Of a DNA stretch of 64,000 nt, positions 52,860 through 61,053 are shown in pieces. The position numbers were made by a program, and so were the translations under genes. The stretch is from Candidatus Binatia bacterium (lineage in GTDB: Bacteria; Desulfobacterota; Binatia; Bin18), in assembly GCA_951812575.1 (NCBI GenBank), contig OX638322.1:2603925-2667924 (forward strand). Reading direction: 5' to 3'. The first letter of the stretch is position 1; each line of letters opens with the position of its first letter. The notes beneath the pieces are model-generated. The model was not told the origin of the DNA. It saw nothing but the letters and a program-made list of their open reading frames with translations, and made no database searches.

Positions 52860-53516
52860 ATGACATTCACATGGCTTGAAGAGCGCATCGCTCGAGCGCA
52901 TGAATGCCGGGGGATCTACATCAGTGCCATTGTATTGCGCATGATGATCGGTTTTGCCTTCATTCCCGCAGGGCTCAAGAAGCTGCTGGGACAGCCGTTT
53001 ACCGACCCGGCGAACACGGGGGTTTTTCACGAGTTCCTGCATGCCTTTCATGCTACCGGTCGGTTCTATCAATTTGTAGGGGCACTACAGCTCACGGCCG
53101 CCGTGCTGCTGATAACGCAGCGCCACGCGGCTTTGGGGGCGGCGCTTGCCGCTCCTATTCTTGTGACAATTCTTGTGTTTTGCTGGAGCACAGGGGTGGT
53201 GCCCACCGCTATCGTCGTCAGCGTGATGAGTTTGGGGCTGCTGGCGTTAATCCTCTGGGATATTCAGCGCTGGAAGGCGCTATTGGGCATGACCACTCCG
53301 GCACCGCCGCCCGCCCACCCAGTGGTCAACATGCGGCTCTGGAGCCGCTGCGGCTGGCTCATTCTGTTGCTCTATTTTGGCAATACGGCGATAACCGGCC
53401 AGGTCTATCGGCCCATGGGTGTGGAGTGGTCCAACCCCTCGTTTATTGTGCTGTTGACTATCGCCGTTTTACCTGTGGTGACCTTCGCTCTGGACTCACC
53501 GCCGGCTAAAGATTGA
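52860..53516 (+). CDS. DoxX-family membrane protein
   Basis: The 218-residue protein has four hydrophobic segments, first ISAIVLRMMIGFAFIPAGLK with the DoxX-type positive motif after it (KKLLG), and further helices near 70-90, 95-115 and 165-185. GGAGC precedes the ATG. DoxX proteins are often linked with quinone or thiosulfate oxidation, though most are uncharacterised. Confidence 0.8.
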   Translation: MTFTWLEERIARAHECRGIYISAIVLRMMIGFAFIPAGLKKLLGQPFTDPANTGVFHEFLHAFHATGRFYQFVGALQLTAAVLLITQRHAALGAALAAPILVTILVFCWSTGVVPTAIVVSVMSLGLLALILWDIQRWKALLGMTTPAPPPAHPVVNMRLWSRCGWLILLLYFGNTAITGQVYRPMGVEWSNPSFIVLLTIAVLPVVTFALDSPPAKD

Positions 53517-53677
53517 GCGTTTACTGAGGGACGTTCTCGAATGAGTGGGATACCTGCGGGCGGTGGAGAGACCGAAACCTTGAAGGGCAGGGGATTTGGC
53601 GGTAGGAACAACATGGAAACAACCCGCTCCGCCCTACTATCCGGTGTGAATGGGAGCGACACCGAAGGAGGCGAAAA

Positions 53678-54511
53678 ATGATCCAGGTCACCGAAGCGAT
53701 GCGACAAGCTTTTGCAAGCGACGGCGTGATCAAAGCCGAGGGGCTTTTGAGCACGGCCGAGCTGGCCGAGTGCCGGCGTTGTCTGGACTTCAACCTCGCC
53801 AATCCAGGCCCGACGGCTCTCGATATCTACAAAGGCACGAGCGATTCGCACTACAACGATCTCGGCACCGCCAAATCGCTCGAAGTCTACGGGCCGATGC
53901 TGAAGAAACTGGGTTTCGCGGACTTCCTCGCAGACCTCTGGGGGTCGGAGCACGTCTGGTATTTTGGCGAGGAGATTTTTATCAAAAACGGCGGAGAGGT
54001 AGGCCGCACCCTGTGGCACCAGGACACGCCCTATTTCCCGGCCGAAGGGGCTCATCTGGCGAATATCTGGATCAGCTTCGAGGCATTGCCGGCCCGGAAC
54101 GCCTTGGAAGTCGTCAGGATCTCTCATGTCGGCCCGATGTACGATGGGGCGGCGTTTATGGACTCCAAGGACCCGACTCGGCCCCTGTGGGGCGCCGAGC
54201 ATTTTCCGCGCCTGCCAGACATCGAAGCCGAGCGGGCCGAGGACCCCAATTCGTGGGACGTGCTCTCCTGGGATCTGGAACCCGGTGATGCCGTCGTACT
54301 GCATTCGGGGGCGTTACACGGCGGAGCGCCGGTCGATACCGCCTGCCCGACCCGCCATACCGTCGTGCTGCGTTTCTTCGGTGACGATCTCCGCTATCGG
54401 CCCTTCCCGGACGCCAAACCTGACTACTTCATGGATCTGCGCGCCTTTGATGTCGGCTCGTTGAAGGCCGGCGATTTGTACCGGGGTGAGCATTTCTTGC
54501 AGTTGCGTTGA
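53678..54511 (+). CDS. phytanoyl-CoA dioxygenase (PhyH)-family protein
   Basis: The 277-residue Fe(II)/2-oxoglutarate oxygenase has the metal ligands H114-Q-D116 (LWHQDTPYF) and distal H214 (GALHGG), with R226 (TRHTVVLRF) placed to bind 2-oxoglutarate. GAAGGAGG precedes the ATG. This branch hydroxylates diverse small molecules; the substrate is unknown. The neighbouring acyl-CoA dehydrogenase begins 52 bases later, so they may be co-transcribed. Confidence 0.9.
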   Translation: MIQVTEAMRQAFASDGVIKAEGLLSTAELAECRRCLDFNLANPGPTALDIYKGTSDSHYNDLGTAKSLEVYGPMLKKLGFADFLADLWGSEHVWYFGEEIFIKNGGEVGRTLWHQDTPYFPAEGAHLANIWISFEALPARNALEVVRISHVGPMYDGAAFMDSKDPTRPLWGAEHFPRLPDIEAERAEDPNSWDVLSWDLEPGDAVVLHSGALHGGAPVDTACPTRHTVVLRFFGDDLRYRPFPDAKPDYFMDLRAFDVGSLKAGDLYRGEHFLQLR

Positions 54512-54563
54512 GACCGGTTGCGGGGAGGGCAACGGGACTGTCAACTGAACGAAGGGCCTGATC

Positions 54564-55718
54564 ATGGACTTTGATCCGCCTGCGGAGCACGACATTCTAC
54601 GCGACAGTGTCCGACGATTTTTTGAGGAGGAGCTGCCCGAACCCCGTATCCGAGAATTGGATCGGTCGCGAAAAATTCCCAAAGCGCTCTGGAAACGCTT
54701 TGCCGAACTGGGTTGGATGGGCCTTTCCGTCCCGGAAGAGTTCGGAGGCAGTGGCGCCAATGTGATGACGGCTGCCGTCCTGACCGAGGAACTCGCTTAC
54801 CGTTTCCCGTCGCTTGCGACCGACTGGCTCCTGGTATCCATGACCGCTCGGACACTGCGTGAACATGGATCGAAGGATCAAAAGGCCGAGCTGCTTCCAC
54901 GGCTCGCTTCAGGCGATTTCCTGATGGCGTTCGGCATGACCGAGCCAAGCGGCGGCACGGACGTTCTGGGCCTCACGACCCGGGCCGAGCGGGACGGAGA
55001 CGAGTGGGTTGTGCGCGGCCAAAAGCTCTTTACCTCTTTCGCTGACGATGCGGACGCGATCCTGGTGCTTTGCCGGACTGATGACGTCGAAGGCAAACGA
55101 GCCGGTGGGCTGTCCCTCATCTTGACGCCGCGCGACCAGGCAGGCGTCGAGGTACGCCGCTTGGAACTGATGGGAATGCGGGCAGCCTGCACCTGCGAAG
55201 TCTTCCTGGACGACGCGCGGGCTCCGGCGGACGCCATTGTCGGCCAGCGGGGCCGCGGCTGGTACCACCTCCTGTCGTCCCTCGACGAAGAGCGTATTCT
55301 GTGTGCGGCCATGTACGTCGGTATTACGGCAGCGGTTTTGGATCAGGCGCTCGAGTATGCCAAAGAGCGCACGGCCTTTGGCCGCCCTATCGGCAGTTAC
55401 CAGGCGTTGCAACATCCGCTGGCCGACGTCGCGACTGACCTCGAACAAATACGCCTGCTCACCCAGAAGGCGGCCTGGTTGCAATCCAACGGGAGGGAGT
55501 GTGCCAGCGAGGCCGCTATGGCGAAGTTGGCCGCCACCGAAGCGGCGATCCGGGCGACCGACCGCGGCATGCGCGTGCTCGCCGGCCACGGGCTGGTCGA
55601 GGAAACCCCAATGGAACGTCTCTTCCGCGACGCTCGCCTCGGCCCCTTCAGCCCCATCTCGAACGAGATGGTGAAAAATTTCCTGGGCGAACGGATGGGC
55701 CTGCCGAGGAGCTACTGA
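54564..55718 (+). CDS. acyl-CoA dehydrogenase
   Basis: The 384-residue ACAD has the N-terminal helix domain, FGMTEPSGGTDVLG (FAD/substrate loop), the middle barrel and the C-terminal helical domain with ERTAFGRPIGSYQALQHPLA and ISNEMVKNFLGERMGLPRSY. The N-E-M sits where Y-E-G-T carries the catalytic Glu in other ACADs, so activity is plausible. Its last 40 bases plus stop are repeated exactly at 59936-59977. Confidence 0.92.
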   Translation: MDFDPPAEHDILRDSVRRFFEEELPEPRIRELDRSRKIPKALWKRFAELGWMGLSVPEEFGGSGANVMTAAVLTEELAYRFPSLATDWLLVSMTARTLREHGSKDQKAELLPRLASGDFLMAFGMTEPSGGTDVLGLTTRAERDGDEWVVRGQKLFTSFADDADAILVLCRTDDVEGKRAGGLSLILTPRDQAGVEVRRLELMGMRAACTCEVFLDDARAPADAIVGQRGRGWYHLLSSLDEERILCAAMYVGITAAVLDQALEYAKERTAFGRPIGSYQALQHPLADVATDLEQIRLLTQKAAWLQSNGRECASEAAMAKLAATEAAIRATDRGMRVLAGHGLVEETPMERLFRDARLGPFSPISNEMVKNFLGERMGLPRSY

Positions 55719-55719
55719 C
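55678..55719 (+). repeat. 42-bp direct repeat, left copy (3' end of the acyl-CoA dehydrogenase gene)
   Basis: From ATTTCCTGGGCGAACG to GAGGAGCTACTGAC this sequence is identical to 59936-59977. It codes for the last residues FLGERMGLPRSY and the stop. Confidence 0.97.
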
Positions 55720-55846
55720 CATTGGTGCGAGTTGCCGCCGTCACGGCAGCCAACCTCCCCTTCGGGGGAGTATTGTCGGGTTCGTAGTGACCATAATTTC
55801 GAGTTATGACTTCCCAAAGACAAAAAATGAGTTTGGAGTGCCTCTC

Positions 55847-58201
55847 ATGTCCAAGATGTCTCGTTTAGTTCCTACCTCTACCCACTGGGGAAATTATCTG
55901 TTGGAGGTTGAGAATAATAAAATTAAAGGAGTACTCCCCGTTGAGCAGGATGAATGTCCATCGCCTATTGGTCACTCGCTGTTGAACGCCTTAGACGACA
56001 ACTGCCGCATTCCCCAGCCGATGATACGCAAAAGCTATCTGGAGAAGCGAGAGAACAGCGACCGCAGCAAACGAGGTGGTGAGCCATTTGTGGCTGTTGA
56101 TTGGGAAACTGCTCTGGATATTGCCGCAGATGCGTTGCAGCGTGTGAAGTCGGAATATGGAAATGAGGCCATTTATGCCGGTTGCTATGGTTGGGCAAGT
56201 GCTGGCCGATTTCATCACGCACTGAGCCAGCTGCATCGGTTCATGAAAAGATTTGGTGGTTACACCGATGGAGTGGATAGTTACTCGTTGGGTGCGGGCA
56301 ACGTGATCGCGCGGCGTGTATTGGGCGTGGAAGGCTATCCATTGTCATTACAAGCTCAGCCCTGGAAGCTGGTGGCGGAGCATGCGGAACTGGTGGTCCT
56401 CTTTGGTGGTGCCCCTGCAAAAAACACCGATCCTTCTCCGGGGGGACTGGCTGCGCATACGAGTTTCAGTCACATGCAGGAAGCAAAAGATGCTGGGGTC
56501 AATTTTGTTAATATCAGCCCGGTTCAAGATGATGTGGCCGACACCGTCGGTGCCGATTGGCTCGCCGCCATTCCGAATACCGATACAGCAATCATGCTGG
56601 CTCTCGCCCATACTTTGGTCGTAGAGCATTTGCATGACAAAGCGTTTCTGGACAAATACTGCATTGGTTTTGAACAGTTTTTACCCTATCTGATGGGTGA
56701 GGTTGACGGTCAAGTCAAGGACGCGGATTGGGCACAGAATATTTGTGGACTACCGGCAGACAAACTGCGGGCACTTGCCAGACGCATGGCCAACAGCCGC
56801 ACCATGATTTCGGTCAGTTGGTCAATACAACGCGCTGACAAGGGTGAGCAGCCGTGGTGGGCGGGTATCGTTTTGGCGGCGATGTTGGGACAGATTGGTT
56901 TGCCGGGTCGAGGGATTACGTTGGGATACAACTGCACTCACGATTTGGGCACAGAATGGGCTTTACCCTTTAAGTGGGCGGCATTACCGCAGGGCGAGAA
57001 CGACGTGAGCACGTTTATCCCCTTTGCCAGATTGGCCGATATGTTGCTCAACCCGGGCAAGGCGTTTGACTACGACGGTGGACGTTACCAGTATCCTGAT
57101 ATTCAACTCATTTATTGGGCGGGAGGCAATCCCTTTCACCACCATCAAGATATTAACCGTTTACTGGAAGCGTGGCGCAAGCCGGACACTATCATCATTA
57201 ATGAACACTTTTGGAACGCCAGTGCCCGCCATGCCGACATTGTTTTCCCCGCCTCGACGATGCTGGAACGCAACGATTTGGGTTGTAACTCCGCGACCAA
57301 TTTTTTAATTCCTATGCGACGAGCGGTCGAGCCCTACAGGCAATCACGTTCGGACTATCAGATCTTTAGTGGGCTTTCCGAGCGACTAGGCTTTGCAGAC
57401 GATTTTACGGAAAACCGCGATGAGGAACAGTGGTTGAAGCACCTCTATGCCATTTCGAAAGAGAATGCGGCAGAGTTTGGTTACCAATTGCCAAGTTTCG
57501 GTGCGTTTTGGGATGGTGGGCAGATTGAGCTGCATACTGATCAGCACCTTCCGGATGATGTTTTTCTGCCCGGAGGCACGCTGCAATTGTTCAGAAAGAA
57601 CCCTGAAGAAAATCCATTAGCGACCCCCAGCGGTAAAATCGAAATTTTCTCAGCCGATATTGACAGTTTTCACTACGAGGATTGTCTTGGGCATCCAGCC
57701 TGGTTGGAGCCAGAAGAATGGCTGGGTTCGCCAAAGGCGAAGCAATACCCGCTACATTTAATTTCTCCAAACCCTGGTAAGCGTCTTCATAGTCAGTTTG
57801 ACCATGGCAAAGTCAGTGTCGATAGTAAAATTCGTCAGCGTGAGCCGATCAGGTTGAGTCCTGAAGATGCTGAGCGCCGTGGAATTAAGGACGGCGATCT
57901 GGTGAAAGTTTTTAATGACCGTGGCGCTTGTTTGGCGGGAGCAGTCATCTCGAATACTCTGCGTCCAGGTGTTGTTCAGCTCCATACCGGGGCGTGGTAT
58001 GACCCGGAGCAACCGGGGGAAATTGGGAGTTTGGATCTGCACGGTAATCCCAACATGCTGACCCTGGACAAGGGTTCTTCCAGTCTCTCTCAAGGTTGCT
58101 CAGCGAATACCACTTTGGTTGATATAGAGCTATATGAGGGGCCAGAGCGCCCGATAACTGTGTTTTCCCAGCCAGCTATCGATACTGAGCTGGCAACTTA
58201 G
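55847..58201 (+). CDS. molybdopterin oxidoreductase, biotin-sulfoxide-reductase-like (BisC/TorA family)
   Basis: ATG 55847 (GGAG upstream) gives 784 residues; the longer open frame is readthrough of the preceding repeat area. There is no N-terminal Cys cluster for Fe-S and no Tat signal, so it is cytoplasmic like BisC. Motifs are THWGNYLLEV, IYAGCYGWASAGRFHHALSQ, DSYSLGAGNVIARRVLG (Ser as likely Mo ligand), WAGGNPFHHHQDINRL and a C-terminal SANTTLV. It is expected to reduce S- or N-oxides. The sequence is visibly richer in A/T codons than its neighbours, which suggests transfer. No maturation gene is adjacent. Confidence 0.88.
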   Translation: MSKMSRLVPTSTHWGNYLLEVENNKIKGVLPVEQDECPSPIGHSLLNALDDNCRIPQPMIRKSYLEKRENSDRSKRGGEPFVAVDWETALDIAADALQRVKSEYGNEAIYAGCYGWASAGRFHHALSQLHRFMKRFGGYTDGVDSYSLGAGNVIARRVLGVEGYPLSLQAQPWKLVAEHAELVVLFGGAPAKNTDPSPGGLAAHTSFSHMQEAKDAGVNFVNISPVQDDVADTVGADWLAAIPNTDTAIMLALAHTLVVEHLHDKAFLDKYCIGFEQFLPYLMGEVDGQVKDADWAQNICGLPADKLRALARRMANSRTMISVSWSIQRADKGEQPWWAGIVLAAMLGQIGLPGRGITLGYNCTHDLGTEWALPFKWAALPQGENDVSTFIPFARLADMLLNPGKAFDYDGGRYQYPDIQLIYWAGGNPFHHHQDINRLLEAWRKPDTIIINEHFWNASARHADIVFPASTMLERNDLGCNSATNFLIPMRRAVEPYRQSRSDYQIFSGLSERLGFADDFTENRDEEQWLKHLYAISKENAAEFGYQLPSFGAFWDGGQIELHTDQHLPDDVFLPGGTLQLFRKNPEENPLATPSGKIEIFSADIDSFHYEDCLGHPAWLEPEEWLGSPKAKQYPLHLISPNPGKRLHSQFDHGKVSVDSKIRQREPIRLSPEDAERRGIKDGDLVKVFNDRGACLAGAVISNTLRPGVVQLHTGAWYDPEQPGEIGSLDLHGNPNMLTLDKGSSSLSQGCSANTTLVDIELYEGPERPITVFSQPAIDTELAT

Positions 58202-58351
58202 CGTGTCTTGTACTCCAGCACTTGCCACACTATCGGTCCTGCCCAACCTCGATAGATTACCGAGAGGCGAATCAGGCAATAGCGATTCCACACCCTTGCC
58301 AAGACAAGCCCTGCGTGCCACGCTGGGGTATCTTTAACTCGGGGGTATAGT

Positions 58352-59629
58352 ATGGACGGGCTCAAGGAAATGGAGAACAGTGTTGCTACGGGTATGAAGA
58401 CAGTTTCATCGGCCTATGTGCCTCCCCTCCAACTCACCGTCGGACAGCCGGCCCCCATCGCGGCGAACGGCGGTTTGTCCTATATGTCGTTCGATCAGGA
58501 CGGGGATGCGGGCACTGCTGCGGCGATAGAGGCGGCGCTGCGCCAGATTAGGGAGGGGGAAGAGCAGGCGGTTATCGACATGATCGAGAACGCCCCGCCC
58601 GGCCCGATCGAGACCAAGTGGGGTCGCGGCTTTCGGAGCTACGACGAGTGCCTGGACTATATTCGGGCGAACAACATCGAAGCCCCGGAAGGCGGCGTCG
58701 CACTGCCGCTGCCCTACACGGTCCACGAGCAGCCGTCCTACTCCATTGTTTCGTCCAATGCCATCTGGCGGGACCCGGCGCGCGCGGACATGGCCAAAAT
58801 GTTTCGCAGGGAAGGGCAGAACATCAGTAGGGGATGTCTCTATTTTCCGCAGATCCTGCGCGACGCGCGCCGGATGGAAGAGTATTATCCCGGTCTCTCG
58901 CCCACCAGCCCCGAGTGCATGGACAAGCTCGGCGTCTCACTCGCTCATATCGAATCGAAGTGCCAGAACTTTTACGACGCAGCCGAGGTCGAGCGCGTGT
59001 TCTACCCGGAGATAGAAAAACTCCTGCTCGATTTCTTCCCCGGTGCGACCGACGCGTTCGTGTACAACCACGGCCTGTTTGACAAGGATTACAAGGGGCC
59101 CGTCAAGGAAGATCAGGACAACAAGGACCCGGGGGTCAATACTTACTACGCCGACATCGTCCACAACGACCTGAACGACAACAGCGGGCGGGTACGTTGC
59201 CGCGAGCTGCTCACCAAGAACCTGCGCAACTTCGGGCGCCAGCAGCACTACACCGAGGCAGAGGCCGACGCCAAGATGTCGCGGCGGTTCATGTCGATCA
59301 ACCTCGCCAAGCCGATGGAGACCGTGGGCCAGTATCCCTTTGTCCTGTGCGCCTGGCCGTCGTTCGCGGACCAGCCGTACATCACCAACTACCGCATCTA
59401 CGACGACCGGGTGGGCGAGACGACCCGCTTCACCTACCGCCCCAACCACGAGTGGTACTGGCTTCCGCAGCAGACCTCGACCGAGGTGTCGATGCTGAAG
59501 TGCTACGACTCCGTGACCGACGGTTCGGTGTCGCGTTGGTCATTCCACTCCGCCTGCGTCGACCCGACCGCACCTGACGACGCGCCCTGCCGCAAAAACG
59601 TGGTCGTTCGCTCCTATATCTTCTTCTAA
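58352..59629 (+). CDS. CmcJ/NvfI-family oxidoreductase-like protein
   Basis: The 425-residue protein has the CmcJ/NvfI layout: LSYMSFDQDG near the N-terminus, DAFVYNHGLF, ADIVHNDLND with a H-x-D-like metal motif near residue 270, RFMSINLAKPMETVGQYPFV and the ending YDSVTDGSVSRWSFHSACVD. Fungal and actinobacterial relatives act in cephamycin methoxylation or meroterpenoid steps. No biosynthetic cluster is nearby, so the role here is open. Codon use is GC-rich, unlike the molybdoenzyme before it. Confidence 0.75.
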   Translation: MDGLKEMENSVATGMKTVSSAYVPPLQLTVGQPAPIAANGGLSYMSFDQDGDAGTAAAIEAALRQIREGEEQAVIDMIENAPPGPIETKWGRGFRSYDECLDYIRANNIEAPEGGVALPLPYTVHEQPSYSIVSSNAIWRDPARADMAKMFRREGQNISRGCLYFPQILRDARRMEEYYPGLSPTSPECMDKLGVSLAHIESKCQNFYDAAEVERVFYPEIEKLLLDFFPGATDAFVYNHGLFDKDYKGPVKEDQDNKDPGVNTYYADIVHNDLNDNSGRVRCRELLTKNLRNFGRQQHYTEAEADAKMSRRFMSINLAKPMETVGQYPFVLCAWPSFADQPYITNYRIYDDRVGETTRFTYRPNHEWYWLPQQTSTEVSMLKCYDSVTDGSVSRWSFHSACVDPTAPDDAPCRKNVVVRSYIFF

Positions 59630-59700
59630 GAAGAACAGCAGACGCAGCGGGAAGAGCGCTGCGTCTGCCCCGCAGCCAAGAGGGGCTTCGTCGCGCTTCG

Positions 59701-59851
59701 CTAGAGCAAATTACGATGCTGTGTAGCCGCCCGTCATTCCTGCGCAAGCAGGAATCCAGGCTTCCAGCCCCCCCCACCTCTGGATGCCGGATCAAGTCCG
59801 GCATGACGAAGGCGGAGCAATATGGCTACAACCTATCGTAAAACGCGCTAG
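59701..59851. mobile_element. MITE-like element with imperfect terminal repeats
   Basis: The ends CTAGAGCAAATTACGATGC... (59701-59728) and the reverse complement of 59824-59851 (CTAGCGCGTTTTACGATAGG...) match at 20 of 28 positions. Inside sit two hairpins: CATTCCTGC-GCAA-GCAGGAATC and GATGCCGGA-TCAAG-TCCGGCATGA, bounded by CGTCAT/ATGACG (59732-59808). No coding capacity. This accounts for much of the 59630-60024 interval; I see no gene in the rest of it. Confidence 0.6.
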
Positions 59852-59935
59852 GGCAATCCTTTTATCTGTCCCCGGACGAACCTCTTGCCCCCAGTCCATA
59901 TTGACTGTCTTACTTATCTTACGAGATGGGGCTGG

Positions 59936-59977
59936 ATTTCCTGGGCGAACGGATGGGCCTGCCGAGGAGCTACTGAC
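59936..59977 (+). repeat. 42-bp direct repeat, right copy
   Basis: Exact copy of 55678-55719. It is preceded by ACGAGATGG, as in the left copy, but the ten bases between differ (GGCTGG-type versus TGAAAA-type), so homology extends imperfectly leftwards. Confidence 0.97.
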
Positions 59978-60024
59978 TTCGGATACGAAGAGTTGGCAAG
60001 CCCCTCGGTAATACGCCTCTCCCC

Positions 60025-60987
60025 CTACTTGCGGAGATAGGCTACGACTTCGGCGAGTTTATCGAGCCCCTCCTCGTTCCACGGGTGTGGAATCACGGAC
60101 ACATGCTCTGCCTCGTGCGCCGCGTACTCGGCAAACCGGTCGGCGATTTGCTCAATCGAACCGGAGAATGGCACCGAGGTGGGAATGATTTCATACGGCC
60201 CATCGGTGAAATTGACCGCCACCGTCGCGCCCCGAGAGAGCGTCTTTGGATCGCGCCCGTGGCGTTCGCAGGCCACACGGATTGGCTCCCAGGCCCCGAG
60301 AAACGTCTCGATCGCGCAATCGTTAAACGCGATCATGCAGTTCCACATATCGGCATATTGCGCCGTGAGGCGGGACATGCGCGGCTTGCCCTTCAACGTG
60401 CCGATCAAAATCGGCGGCACCCCGGCCTCGGAGCGCGGCAGGAGTTCCGCATCCTCAACCCGGTGCAGTTCCCCCGTATAAGAGAAACGCTCACCTTTGA
60501 GCAGGGGCAGGACAATATGGAGCGCTTCCTCAAAGCGGCTGACATTCCGCTCAAAGTCGAAGCCATAGGCGAGATGCTCGGACGTGAAATCACCCGCACC
60601 CAAGCCGAGGATGAGACGGCCGTTACTCAGGGCGATCACATTATCCGCCGTCCGGGCGAGTAAGGCCGGATTCCGGAAGGTCGTATTGGAGACCAGGGTC
60701 CCGATTTGAATCGTGGACGTTTGGGTCGCGAGGGCCGCGGCAAATGTCCAGCACTCCCACTGCCCGCCTTTGACTCCCTCCCATTCCGCAGGCAACTCGA
60801 TCCCCACCGCGCGGAAGTCGGCATAGGCTTCCCAATACAGATGGTCGGTCAACCAGATGCTGTCGAGGCCGACGGCTTCCGCATGCCGGGCAAACGCCAG
60901 GGACTGTTGGATCGTCGGCGTTTGCCCCGCAAGTGAACCGGTCCAGGTCGGGGTCAGGGCGCCGATTTTCATGTTGGAAGGATGCAT
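60025..60987 (-). CDS. LLM-class flavin/F420-dependent oxidoreductase
   Basis: The 320-residue TIM-barrel protein has MKIGALTPTW, EAVGLDSIWLTDHLYW, LGLGAGDFTSEHLAYGFDFE and PILIGTLKGKPR. It resembles F420-dependent luciferase-like enzymes such as Fgd/Mer-like and TIGR-type members. The first ATG at 60987 and the one at 60972 (MKIGAL) are both possible. It is the first of three LLM genes in tandem. Confidence 0.87.
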   Translation of the reverse strand: MHPSNMKIGALTPTWTGSLAGQTPTIQQSLAFARHAEAVGLDSIWLTDHLYWEAYADFRAVGIELPAEWEGVKGGQWECWTFAAALATQTSTIQIGTLVSNTTFRNPALLARTADNVIALSNGRLILGLGAGDFTSEHLAYGFDFERNVSRFEEALHIVLPLLKGERFSYTGELHRVEDAELLPRSEAGVPPILIGTLKGKPRMSRLTAQYADMWNCMIAFNDCAIETFLGAWEPIRVACERHGRDPKTLSRGATVAVNFTDGPYEIIPTSVPFSGSIEQIADRFAEYAAHEAEHVSVIPHPWNEEGLDKLAEVVAYLRK

Positions 60988-61053
60988 GGAAATCGTGAGC
61001 TCGCTTCGATTCTGTTGACGCTCTCCGTCCCGGCCGGGAACACCGCCGGTGGA

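Noticed and set aside
53405..54304. 299-codon open frame on the minus strand
   Set aside because: It lies antisense to the PhyH-family gene and the end of the DoxX gene, both with clear motifs and ribosome sites; its translation has no recognisable domain.
55499..55846. 5' extension of the BisC-like frame, suggesting an ACAD-molybdoenzyme fusion
   Set aside because: The extension overlaps the end of the ACAD gene in another frame and has no domain; GGAG plus ATG at 55847 matches the family start.
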